From Ophiocordyceps camponoti-saundersi (nom. inval.) (lineage: Eukaryota; Ascomycota; Sordariomycetes; Hypocreales; Ophiocordycipitaceae), in assembly GCA_003339415.1 (NCBI GenBank), contig PDHQ01000016.1, positions 72,000 through 135,999 of the forward strand: a stretch of 64,000 nt of DNA, read 5' to 3'. The number at the start of each line of letters is the position of its first letter. The first letter of the stretch is position 1. The position numbers and the translations under genes are program-made. Below, piece after piece: positions 22,165 to 32,840 of the stretch. Under the pieces are notes generated by a model. That model did not search any database and was not told where the DNA came from. It was given only the letters and a program-made list of their open reading frames with translations.

Positions 22165-23283
22165 CTATCGGGATCCGCCCCCCTCGACGGGACTCGCCTG
22201 CATGCTCCGGATATTGCCGAGATCCGCGCTTCCTGTCCGACGTAACGCTTGTCTCATCGTTTCAATGTTCAAGTCGTTGGCAAGATTATGCGAGCAGCTG
22301 CTGGTCGGGCTCCCCACCGGCTTGCGTTGAGGGCTCATGTCGACGCCCTTCATGCTGCCGGGGTTGCTCGTCGGCGGGCTCGTACCGGGACCCTGGCTGG
22401 AGACGGGCGATCGGATCGGTGAAGGAGATCGGTTCAGAGTTGCCGAAGGAATCGACGTGAGGCCGGCCAGGTGAATGCTATCGCGAGATCCGACAACGCC
22501 GGCCGCGTGGCCGCCCGTGTGCTCAGCCTGGACCACGTCGGCGAAGGAGATGAAGGAGAGTCGGCGGACGTCGGCCGAGTCGAGCGAGCCGTAGTTGGAC
22601 GCGTTGTCCGGCGGCGGTAGGCCGACGCGATCGGCAAAGGAGGCCAGCTCGGCGGCCCACTCGCTCGACGATTGCTCGAATGGGGTGCTGCTGCCGCCGC
22701 TCAGGGCGTTGTTTACGCCGGTGACGGTGACGGAGGCGGGCTGATGCGACGAATGGGTCACGATCTCGACGGCATCGGGATCCAATTTTTGATTTGTGAT
22801 GGCCTCGGACGCGTCATCGAGTACGGGCGGTATGTAATTTTCCGTCTGAATGTGCGTCGGGATGGCAGGAGAGCTGGGCTTGAGCACAGTGCTGTCCTGC
22901 ACGTCGCGCTCGAAGATTTGCGAGCCGGCCGGGGAGGAGACGCGAGTCGAGTTGGAGAGGGCGCGGCTGGGCGAAGTCGGGAACATGACGTCGGCTGGTT
23001 GGTTGGACGGCCATGACGTCGCTTGTGACGCCGAAGAGAGTTTGGACTGTTCCTCGGGTAGCGAAGGCGGGGCCCCCGTCGACGAGGCAGACCTCAGGGA
23101 GCTTTCCGTCTTCCTCTTAGCAAAACCGAACAAGCTCCGCTTCTTGGCCTTGACGCCCCTTTTCGCCTCGTCCGTCAGCAAGTCGGCGGAGCGAGGCGTT
23201 GTCGAGTCGGCGTAGCTGGCGTCGTCGTTGCTCGCTGAGTAGTCGTCGCCGCCTTTGAGCGACGGGGACTCGGCGAGACTCAT
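22165..23283 (-). CDS. Conserved fungal hypothetical, Ser/Pro-rich disordered protein
   Basis: A single exon of 372 aa with no enzymatic domain I can name. Most of it is disordered and rich in Ser, Pro and Asp. Short ordered-looking islands stand out: DDASYADSTTPRSADLL near the N-terminus, a basic KAKKRSLFGFAKRK patch (about 46-59) that could act as an NLS or membrane-binding site, DSADVRRLSFISFADVVQAE (about 235-255), and a C-terminal NIETMRQALRRTGSADLGNI helix. Such islands in a Ser-rich background are typical of ascomycete regulatory or scaffold proteins with many phosphorylation sites. I recall similar fungal hypotheticals but no assigned function. There are no TM segments or signal peptide. 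Start ATG 23283 is the first in frame. Confidence 0.7.
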   Translation of the reverse strand: MSLAESPSLKGGDDYSASNDDASYADSTTPRSADLLTDEAKRGVKAKKRSLFGFAKRKTESSLRSASSTGAPPSLPEEQSKLSSASQATSWPSNQPADVMFPTSPSRALSNSTRVSSPAGSQIFERDVQDSTVLKPSSPAIPTHIQTENYIPPVLDDASEAITNQKLDPDAVEIVTHSSHQPASVTVTGVNNALSGGSSTPFEQSSSEWAAELASFADRVGLPPPDNASNYGSLDSADVRRLSFISFADVVQAEHTGGHAAGVVGSRDSIHLAGLTSIPSATLNRSPSPIRSPVSSQGPGTSPPTSNPGSMKGVDMSPQRKPVGSPTSSCSHNLANDLNIETMRQALRRTGSADLGNIRSMQASPVEGGGSR

Positions 23284-24830
23284 GATGGGCGAAAACTTGT
23301 CAAAACGCGGGTAGATGATTGTCCTCTGAGCAGGATTTGCTCTCCACGAGGTGAGGGCTTTTCACTGCGCGTCAACCGGCCCGCCCTATGGCCGGAAGAT
23401 GACGGATTCCCGGGTCTCGGCCAAAGTCAGGCGAGGCGGGATAGAAGAGGATATGTGAGGGGGGAAAGAGAGAGAGGAGTGGGGGAGGAGAGAGGAGGAG
23501 GAGGAGGAGGGGGAAGAAGAAGAAGAGGAGGAGGAGGAGGAGGAGGAGGACAAGGAGGATGAGGAGGGAGGAGGAGGGAGGGTGGGTGGTGTAGCGAAGA
23601 CGCGAGCTGACGGGATCACGTCGCCATTCGTCGCTGCCCTGCGGTGAAAGGAAAAGGGCGAGTGAGCTGTTGGAAGAAGAGAGAGAGAGAGAGAGAGAGT
23701 ACGGTAGTAATGTAGTACAGTATAATGTATGATGTACTCTGTGTTTGACGTACCTGCCGTCCGGGGGGGGGGGGGGGATGGCGAATAACACCAATGCACA
23801 TCCATATGTAAGCCCGGAAGAGAGGGGAGAAAGGGGAGGGGGGTGAGAGGCGCCTGACACAGACGCTGTCTCCGGGGCGGACAGGTCTCGATAGCGGGCA
23901 GTTATTGAACGAGTGAGTATCCGTAGTACGAAATACAAGCGGGCTCACGACGGCGGAAACCGCCGAGGCGGAGACGGTCGAAAACGAAAAAGCAAAGGCA
24001 TCATTTTCTTTCCTTTCCTTCTATTCAATCTTCTGTTTCTTTTCCTCGTTTGAGTTTCTCATTTGTTTGCAAATTTGCGAAACGTCCGAACAATAGAAGA
24101 CAGTACATGCATACATGCATCATACCACACACGGCCTCTGACTGAACGCAGTATCCATAACTACCTACCTGTGTCCAAGAATGGCCAGAAAGAACAGGCT
24201 GGAACTGGACTTGACAAATGATGATGCAAGCGTCGTACATACACACAGAGAGAGCAAAAAAAAAAAGCCGGAGGGGGAAGCCTTGCATGAACAGCTGACG
24301 ATGAGCTCTTGGTGGTGCCATCCATGCCAATGGACACACAGGCTGAGTCGCGGCCACCGCCTGATGGTGCCGCCCCCCATCTTCCACACCCGCGGAACCG
24401 TGAGCCATGCACGTCACGACACGGCTTCTAACCACTTTACATTGTACATACATCATACACACACATGGCTTGTCCGCCCTTGGACTACGCCATCCACTGA
24501 TATGCGACACAATATGTAGAGTACCTATCCGCAGTACTCTATGCACGTATGAGAAGTACACACATACATACATACATATCCGTACAGACGCCGTCCCGAG
24601 AACTATTCAGAGACATGAGAAGGCAAAAAAAAAAAACGGCCGTTGCTCGTCACCGCCTTGCGCCAACCGGCGGGTCCCCCGTCCCTCGTGACGGACGACT
24701 CCTGACGCTCACCCCTTTCACGCCGGAGGATCCCACTCCATAAGCATATCTTTCTGCGTCGTACAAATGCGAGTGCTCAACTCATCACGCTACACGTCGT
24801 TGCAAGGCCTCGACCGTCGATGGACATTGC

Positions 24831-25160
24831 ATTCATCTTCGTCTTTTCATGTACGAAATTAATAGACCCCAGTTTTTTTTTTTTTTTTTTTTTTGATCCC
24901 GTACCCCGTCCTCCCCCAAACCCGCCCCCCCCCCCCCCCCCCCGCCCCCCCCCCCCGCCCCCCGCGGGCGCGCATCCCCCTCTGTCCCGCCCCTCCAATT
25001 GCCCACCCNNNNNNNNNNCGGCGGCCAACGCCGACCCCCAACCACACCTCCCTCCCCGTCTGAGCAGGGCCCCCCCCGCCGATGGCCCTTCCCTTCGCCG
25101 TCGTCTTTCCATGTACGAAATTAATAGCCCCCTGTTTTTTTTTTTTTTTTTGCAGGGCCC
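24831..25160. repeat. Imperfect direct repeat flanking the gap
   Basis: The left copy (about 24838-24890) and right copy (about 25100-25150) share CATGTACGAAATTAATAG followed by a C-rich hexamer and a 16-22 nt T run. Both are preceded by GATGG and a CTTCGTC-like stretch. They lie on either side of C homopolymers and the N run. Confidence 0.7.
25009..25018. other. Assembly gap (10 N)
   Basis: Ten Ns are flanked by C-rich homopolymers (24927-24960). The true size is unknown; ten Ns is a conventional placeholder length. Confidence 0.95.
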
Positions 25161-25510
25161 GTCCCGTGTTCTTCTCGAAGCCTGCCGCTGCCACAGCACT
25201 CCGGCTCCGACTCCCGGGGACCAGAGGTGCAGCATCACGTGCTGTCCAGCCCATCAAATGGACAACCCCCCCCCATATCCAACCGTCCAGCCCCTTACGC
25301 ACTCCGGTCTCTCCAATTAGTAATCCAGTCGAAAAAAAAAAACCGAGAGGTCTCAACAGGATCGAAGCTTTCCATGACGACGGCATCAACTTAATGACGC
25401 CAGTGGCCCTCCACCGATCCCCAGACTGAACTCCTCTCCTACTCCGGGGCAGAGCGAATCTCATCTTGCGCCCTCTGCGGGCTTCGCATAAAGATCGCCG
25501 AATCCCAATC

Positions 25511-26140
25511 ATGTCTTTGCTCGGTCTAGATCTCAAGGCTTTGGTGCGACCAACCATCGCCACCACAAGCCGTCTCCTCCTATGCCGCGGCCACAAGACC
25601 ACAGCCCGGACGAAGCGCGCCCTGAAGCTGGCGCCTCACGACTCCTTCCTCCCAGACCGATCCATCGACATCCGCGCCGCCGACGACTCCATCATCTACA
25701 ACCCGCCCGCGTCCGAGGCCTCGCCCGCCCATACACCCTTCATCTTCCTACCACACGGGGATCCCAGACGGAAAGCCCTCCGAGAGGTTCGCCAGGTTGG
25801 CGCCAGCGAAGACGGAGGAATAGGTCATGGAAATGTAACTCTCCCGCCCGTCCTACAATGGCGACAACACGAGCAGAAATACCACCTCAACGAAGAGGCC
25901 GTCTTGGAAATGCGTCGTCTGCGAACCGAAGACCCCATCAAGTGGAGCGTCGGCAAAATCGCTAAGAAATTCGACTGCTCGCCCATCTTCGTCACCATGG
26001 TCGCCCCCCCGCCTCCGGGTCACATCAGCTGGCTCAAGGAGAAGCTGGCTCGTAAGATGGCTCGATGGGGGCCTATCAAGATCAAGGCAAGGGAGGATCG
26101 CAAGCGGAGATCGGAGATGCTGTACCGTGGTGAGCTGTGA
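25511..26140 (+). CDS. MRPL20: Mitochondrial large ribosomal subunit protein mL58 (MRPL20 family)
   Basis: A single exon of 209 aa. The basic, hydroxylated N-terminus (TIATTSRLLLCRGHKTTART) fits a mitochondrial presequence. The body carries the fungal MRP-L20 pattern: TPFIFLPHGDPRRKALREVR, LPPVLQWRQHEQKYHL, MRRLRTEDPIKWSVGKIAKK, FDCSPIFVTMVAP and a basic C-terminal helix ending in KIKAREDRKRRSEM. Length matches the family (about 195-220). It is a structural component of the mitochondrial 54S subunit and nuclear encoded. ATG 25511 was chosen over upstream non-ATG extensions. It is convergent with the F-box-like gene on the right. Confidence 0.93.
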   Translation: MSLLGLDLKALVRPTIATTSRLLLCRGHKTTARTKRALKLAPHDSFLPDRSIDIRAADDSIIYNPPASEASPAHTPFIFLPHGDPRRKALREVRQVGASEDGGIGHGNVTLPPVLQWRQHEQKYHLNEEAVLEMRRLRTEDPIKWSVGKIAKKFDCSPIFVTMVAPPPPGHISWLKEKLARKMARWGPIKIKAREDRKRRSEMLYRGEL

Positions 26141-26562
26141 TGGTGGGACGGTTTCGAGGGAGGGGCTTTCTACGACGGCTTGAGCCGAGGGGACTGTGTC
26201 TCTTCAGCAACGACTCGCGAAGTCAGTCACGGTAAATGGTGTATAAAAAACATTGACATTCTCGAAGCACATTAGCTTAACGGAGCTACAAACCCAGCGT
26301 CAAGGATAGAAACGTGAGAGATGAAAAGAAAGAAGAAGAAAAAGGACAGAAACTGATTGTATGTAGCTGTTGTCCAAACCAAGTGCCGTTGGATAAGGAC
26401 CCTTTTTTTTGCCCATCAGTAGGTAGTCAAATAACGCCGGCTGATGATGACCTCGGTTGCAAACCCGCGCCGTCATGCTTTCCCCCCTCTATAGTCGTAC
26501 ATGACCAATAAACCCCCCCTCCTCTCATTCCAATCTAGGCAAGCCCCCGGATCACGACGTGA
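26141..26562. terminator. Shared 3' region of convergent genes
   Basis: About 420 bp separates the stops of mL58 (+) and the F-box-like gene (-). It must contain both polyadenylation regions; no further gene is seen. Confidence 0.4.
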
Positions 26563-28147
26563 TCAAGAAGCGGAGCGACCACCACCGGGCTCGGCCTCGG
26601 CGTCACCGGCGGCTAGGTCCTTTGCGCCCGGTATGACCCTCCAACACCAGCCACACCAGCTGCGAGCGGAAGCCTTTACCTCGGGCACGAGGATGCGGCC
26701 GTCCGCGGCGCCGAGCTTTTCGTCGTCCCACTCGGGCACGCAGGCGCCGACGCGGACGGTGCGGACGAGCTTGCACTTGACACGGCCGCCGATGCCCTCG
26801 ATCTCGTGACGCCGATAGCCCGGGCCGCCCACCAGGGAGGAAGTGGTGGTGGTAGAGGATGATGAGGAGGGGGCGTGTTCGTGGTCTTCGGTGTGCGGCG
26901 ACGGTAACGAGGCCGGTTCGGATCGGTCGGGGCTTCGGGGTGTGTCGCGGGCGTCTATGGCGTCGCAGTCTACTTCTTGTTCGCGGTCGCGGGCGGCGAG
27001 GCAGTCTCCTTCGCGACCGCAGACGACGCCCCTATCGCCGTCGCCGATGCCGGTGCCGAGTCCTCCGAGCATCTCTCCATAATGATTGCGCCAGCGCCAG
27101 ATGCTGAAGCGCAATTCGTTGTTAGAGAAAACATCCCCTTTCCTGCTCTCCAAGAAACAACTATCGCGACATACCGCTGGTATTCATGATCGGCGCTGCG
27201 GATGCCGCGACCGCATGGCTGACACAGCCATACGGCTTTGGAATCGCATGTACAAACGGCCCGCTGTACGGCTTCGGAGTCTAGGGGCGTGTCGGGGTGT
27301 AGGGTCGGTCGTGTGAGGAGGGCCAAGGGGGCGCGGGCACAGGCCAGGCAAAGGCGGCGATGACGTTCGCGCAAGGCGATGGGGGGCGGAGGCTTGATGG
27401 CGCAGTTCTGTCAAACGCGCGGTGTGGGGGGGTTGCGTGTGTCAACAACCAGCTACCAAGGTAGGCATCATCTCACCCAATGGGCAACCATGATGATGAT
27501 ACAACAGAAACTCACCCTGCAAACAACCTCGCCGCAACGTCTGCACTCTTGTACCATGTCGTGAGCGCAATTGCCCGACTTTCCGTTGAAGGAGCGGCCA
27601 TGATCGGCGTAATGCCAATTGCTGGCACGGGCTCGGTATCGGAGTAATTCGTCGCGGTTGACGGGGCTCGCTTCGTTGGAACAGCGGAGGGTGGCTCCGA
27701 GGAGACCTGCTCGGTATTGGATGAGGCCGTCGTGTAGGCCACGACTAGCTCGCGCTAAGGCGTCGAGCGTGTTCAGGTCGATATGAGACGCGACGGCGGC
27801 GGCGACGCTGGAAGGGGGGTGGGAGAGGGGGAAGATCGGGCGGAGGGAGGGAGGGTCAGCGGGAGGGGCCAGCCGAGGCGTAGTGTAGGAGGAGGAGGAG
27901 GAGGGCGACCAGGGGACGGGTGAAAGGGGAGGAGGGGGAGGGCAAATTGCAAGTACGGATAGCAGCCGAGGGCTCTTGTGACGGCATTGACGGGCGCAAG
28001 CGAGCGAGCATCATCGTCGTCGTAGTCGTCGTCGTAGTCGTCGTCGTCTTCGTCGTCGTCATGGTGACGTATAGCATCAGCATCATCATCTCTCGCCACA
28101 ACGCCACCATGACGCTCGTCAAGCTCTAGATGAACAAAACGAGCCAT
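26563..28147 (-). CDS. F-box-like protein with cysteine-rich zinc-binding region
   Basis: Exons 27957-28147, 27516-27807, 27175-27407 and 26563-27103 give 418 aa; phases agree at all three introns (149, 108 and 71 nt). The N-terminus has a 17-residue Asp/Tyr-rich acidic run. After the first junction comes an F-box-like helix pair (VASHIDLNTLDALARASR, about 70-87). Then follows a cysteine-rich region: ECRRCGEVVCRNCAIKPP, RLCLACARAP, VCTCDSKAVWLCQPCGRG. A WRWRNHYGEMLGGLGTGIGD block and a C-terminal SWCGWCWRVIPG complete it. I recall this architecture from fungal hypotheticals of unknown function; F-box homology would imply an SCF ubiquitin-ligase adaptor. The first intron is C-rich and its donor (GTACTT) weak, so the N-terminal 63 residues are the least certain. 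The three downstream exons are solid. Confidence 0.72.
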
Positions 28148-29067
28148 TCTGTTTTTTTTTTGTTTCCCCTCTCCTCTTCTCTTCCTCTTTCTTTCTTCCT
28201 CTGTCTCGAAAAAAGAAATACCCAAAGAGAGAGCAATGGGCTATTGCGTGTTCGACAAGGGGTGGGGATGAGGGGGTGGGGAGTGGAGTGGAGGGGCTGG
28301 TCTGCTATCTCGACAATGACAATGACGAGGAAGAGTCAGAGAAAGAGAAGAGAGAGACGGCATTGACGCATGTCTTGGCAGAGAAGTAATGCGCATTTGT
28401 ATAGGGGGCTTCTTTTTTTTTCTTACTCTTTTTTTTTTTGGCGTGTGGCAACGGCGGTTTTTTTCTCTTCCCTTTTTTCCCCACTGTAAATGGCATCCGG
28501 GAGCGGCTGGTTTTGAGTGAGTGAGGTTAAGGTGGGTAGACGGAGAGGGCGCCGCCGGAGGAGGAGAAGAAGGGAAAGGAGGGAGGGGGGGGGCCGGGGA
28601 CGGAGGGCCGGGAGTGGCCTCGTTGGGGCCGGATTGGGAGTTTAGCGCTACCGGCTGTCTATATTTAACGGGAGGCATTCATGCGCGTCTTCCGCAGCCG
28701 GTTTGTGTCTGCTGGCAAAAAAGGTGAGACTAGATTCTAAACGGGAGTGAACCAAGAAAGAACCCTTGGTGTTTCTGTCTTGTCTTTCTTTCATCTACTT
28801 GTTTCTTTCTCATGTGTGTGATGGATTAGGTATTTTTCTCCGGGAGGCTGTCACTGTGTTACCTTGCTGTTTAGTCATTTGTGCTTGTTTCGCGGGCCAT
28901 GGCGAGGCTGAACGGTAGAACAGATTCAGTACAGAACGCGCGCGCGACGTCATTGGCCGGGCCACTCTCTGTCAGTCGGCTGCTTGCTTGCTCACTCTAT
29001 CCGTATACCCCTCTCTCCGGCTACCCACCTAACCTACCTCCCATCTCCGCATCTCTCTCTCTCTCTA

Positions 29068-29187
<120 letters not shown>

Positions 29188-29448
29188 CACCCTGCGAGGC
29201 ACAATCCACTGAAAGAAAAAACCCTTGGACCACCACCACCACCACCACCAGCCCACATTATCCCCCCCTCTCCTCGCCCCTGAAACGGTTGCTCTGTGGG
29301 CAAAAGAAGGTGTGAAAAAGGAAAAACATAACATTCTCAGTAGAAATCCATCATCCTTGTTCTCTTTCTCTGTCTCTCCGTCTCTCTCCATCTCTCTCTC
29401 TCTCTTCCTTCTCCCCCTCTCCATCTCTCCATTCTATATCCTCTAAAA

Positions 29449-29475
29449 CCACACACACACACACACACACACACA
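29449..29475. repeat. (CA)n microsatellite
   Basis: An uninterrupted CA dinucleotide tract in the spacer upstream of the chitin synthase. Confidence 0.85.
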
Positions 29476-29800
29476 CCCCTGCCCCTCCTCTTGAAACCGT
29501 CGGCCAGGAACAAGCTGCATCTCTACCTTTTTAAACTCGCCGCCAAGGCTGAATCGCGCGCGTCGCCTCGTTTTTCTCGTGTGCAATCTCTAGTCGTGTC
29601 CTTCCTTCATCGTCCCGCGCTTCGTCTCGTCGCATCTCGTTTCTCTCTGGTCTTGTTTTTTTTTTAATTCTCTTTGTTTATTCGTCCTTCTTCGTCCCAT
29701 CAAGATTCAGAGACTCGACCCTGCTTTTTCTTTCTCTCCTCCTTCACCCCCCCCTTCGTGAGGCTTAGCCTCGGTGGTCGGTGGTTGAGCTGCGCCCATC

Positions 29801-32800
29801 ATGTCATACAATCGGCTCGGTAAGTGACAGTTCCAATCTCTCCCTGATTCAAACACCCTTCCTCCCCCCCCCATTTCTCCCTGCCTCGTGGCCTTCGCGT
29901 GTTTCTTCTTGCTTTCTTCCCTCTCTCTTTTGTGCTTGCTCTTTGTTCAGACAGCCATCGTCTCTCGTTCCTCTCTCTCACACATTCCTTCCTCCCACAG
30001 ACAACGGCTACTATCCCGATCCCATGGATGCTCGTGGCCGTAATTATCGGTCGCCCTCGCCTGGCCAGCCGTTGCAGCAGGGATACCAACTCGACGATAG
30101 CCCCTATGGCCAGCAGCGCCTCACCCCTGGCCCACCTGGCCATCACCAGCGTCTCGGCACCCCCAGCGACCAACTCAACATAGTTGCCGCCGTACGTCTA
30201 GACGCCGCTTTCTCTCTTCAGCCAATCTTCCTTGCGCCTTGAGGCTGACCCTCTTCTTCTTCTTCTCTCCATAGCAAACCGTCGAGAGCCTCCCATATTC
30301 TGCTTCCCGTCAGCCGAGCTACGGAGACGCCGTCGTCAACCCTCAGCTCATCCACGACGAGTACGGAGGCATGCATCAAAACTATCCCCAGCACGATGGC
30401 GCCTACTACGATCAGGGCCACGGTTACGAGGTCGACGACCGCAGACCCATGCTGCAGCACCACACCGGCTCGTCAGGCTACGACGACCCTTATCGTGATC
30501 ATGCGCAGGCCCAGCAGCAGGCCGCCGGTGCGCTGAGACGCTGGAAAACGGTCAAGCAGGTGCTGCTCTACCGCGGCAACCTCGTCCTCGACTGTCCAGT
30601 ACCGCCCGTTCTCCTGCAGCAGAACCAGCACGGCGAGCGCGACGAGTTCACCCACATGCGCTACTCGGCCGCCACCTGCGACCCGTCCGACTTCTACAAC
30701 GAAAACTTCACCCTCCGTCAGAAGCTCTTTAGCAAGCCGCGTCACACCGAGCTCTTCATCGTCATCACCATGTACAACGAGGACGACATCCTCTTCGCCC
30801 GCACCCTCATCGGCGTCTTCAAGAACATCGAGTACATGTGCAACCGGCCCAACAGCAAGACGTGGGGGAACGAGGCCTGGAAGAAGATTGTCGTCTGCGT
30901 CGTCAGCGATGGTCGTGCCAAGATCAACCCCCGTACGAAGGCTGTCCTCTCCGGCATGGGCGTCTACCAAGAGGGCATCGCCAAGCAACAGGTTAACAAC
31001 AAGGACGTGACGGCCCACATCTACGAGTACACGACGCAGACGCACCTGCAGCTCAAAAACGATACCATTACCCTCGTCCACCGTCGCCGGCCCGTGCAGA
31101 TGATCTTCTGCCTTAAGGAAAAGAACCAGAAGAAGATCAACTCTCATCGCTGGTTCTTCCAGGCCTTTGGCCGCGTCCTCGACCCTAACATCTGCGTTCT
31201 TCTCGATGCCGGTACTCGGCCCGGCGGAAACTCCATTTACCACCTCTGGAAGGCCTTTGATCTGGAGCCCATGTGTGGCGGCGCCTGTGGTGAGATCAAG
31301 GCCATGTTGGGCACCGGCGGCAAGAACCTTTTCAACCCGCTCGTGGCGACGCAAAACTTTGAATACAAGATGAGCAATATCCTGGACAAGCCGCTGGAAT
31401 CGGCCTTTGGCTTCATCTCCGTCCTGCCCGGCGCCTTTTCCGCCTACCGCTACGTGGCGCTGCAAAACGACAAGAACGGCAAGGGACCGCTGGAAAAGTA
31501 CTTTTTAGGCGAGACGCTCCACGGCGGCAGCAACGCCGGCCTCTTCGAGTCCAACATGTACCTGGCCGAGGATCGCATCCTCTGCTTCGAGCTCGTGACC
31601 AAGCGCAACTGCCACTGGATCCTGCAGTACGTCAAGTCGGCCAACGGCGAGACGGACGTGCCGGACTCGGTGACGGAGCTGGTGCTGCAGCGGCGTCGGT
31701 GGCTCAACGGATCCTTCTTCGCCGCCATCTACGCCATCGCGCACTTTCACGAGTTCTTCCGTTCCAACCACTCCATCTTCCGCAAGCTCGGCTTCTTCAT
31801 CGAGTTTGTCTTTCAGACGATCAACATGATCTTCGCCTGGTTTGCTATCGGCAACTTCTTCCTTGTCTTCAAGATTTTGACGACGAGCTTGGGATCCAAC
31901 ACTCTGCTGGGTAGGGTCGGCGAGATTCTGAGCGTCGTCTTCACCTGGCTCTACGGCGTCATCCTGATTACGTGCTTTGTGCTGTCGATGGGGAACCGGC
32001 CGGCCGGGTCGGGCAGGCTGTACACGGCCATGGTTTGGTTCTGGGCCGGTATCATGATGTGAGCAGCTCCGCCCGGAAAAAAAGATGAGGGGAGAACGAA
32101 AATGCTGACGTCGGGATAGCTACCTCTTGTTCGCGGCCATCTTCATCGCGGTCAAGGCCATCATCGCCGACATCAACGACGGCGACGGGTTTAACATACG
32201 ACAGCTCTTCACCAACCAGGTATTCTACACGCTCATCGTGTCGGTCATGTCGACGTACGGCATCTGGCTGCTGGCATCGCTCATCATGTTCGACCCGTGG
32301 CACATGATTACGTCGTTTGTGCAGTACATGCTCCTGTCGCCGACGTACACCAACGTGCTCAACGTCTACGCCTTTTGCAACACGCACGACGTGTCGTGGG
32401 GCACCAAGGGCGACGACACGGTCGAGAAGCTGCCGTCGGTCAACACCAAGGACGGGCAGGGCAAGACGGACCTGCCGGACGAGGGCGACCTGAACGCGCA
32501 GTACCAGCGCGAGGTGGCCCTCTTCAGCACAAAGTACAAGGCGGTCAAGACGAAGCCGACGGCGGCGCAGCTCCAGGAGAAGCAGCTCGACTACTACCGC
32601 GGTGTGCGGACGGGGGTGGTGCTCATCTGGATGATTACCAACTTTGCCCTCGCCGCTCTGGTCCTCAGCTCGGCCGGTCTGGAGAAGATTACGCCGGGCA
32701 GGGGGAGCCAGGCGGACGAGGAGAAGACGCGGGCCAACCTCTACATGGCCATTGTGCTGTGGAGCGTGGCGGTCTTGAGCGGCTTCAAGTTCCTGGGGGC

Positions 32801-32840
32801 CATGTGGTTCCTGATTGTGCGGTTGTTTAGGGGGGTCTGA
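29801..32840 (+). CDS. Chitin synthase, division 1 (probably class III)
   Basis: Exons 29801-29819, 30001-30191, 30275-32058 and 32120-32840 give 904 aa; the first exon encodes only six full codons (MSYNRL). The N-terminal ~160 residues are Gln/Pro/Tyr-rich. The catalytic region carries [42 protein letters not shown], the EDR motif (502-504) and the QRRRW product-binding motif (542-546), all intact. The C-terminal half has several membrane spans ([33 protein letters not shown]), and the protein ends in the typical [10 protein letters not shown]. It polymerises UDP-GlcNAc into chitin at the plasma membrane and extrudes the chain. [20 protein letters not shown] and the following GTKGDD segment resemble what I recall of class III (Neurospora chs-1) enzymes, which filamentous fungi need for hyphal growth; the class is less sure than the family. 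Confidence 0.95.

Larger units (their letters stand above)
23284..25510. other. Gene-free stretch with assembly gap
   Basis: This includes the promoter of the disordered-protein gene, GAG/GGA purine repeats at 23465-23580, (GA)n at 23679-23699, an 11-12 nt G run near 23764, and the gap with flanking homopolymers at 24870-25150. I see no supportable gene; ORFs crossing the Ns are meaningless. Confidence 0.55.

Noticed and set aside
24777..25602. Long ORFs crossing the Ns
   Set aside because: They run through the assembly gap and C homopolymers, so their frames are not meaningful.
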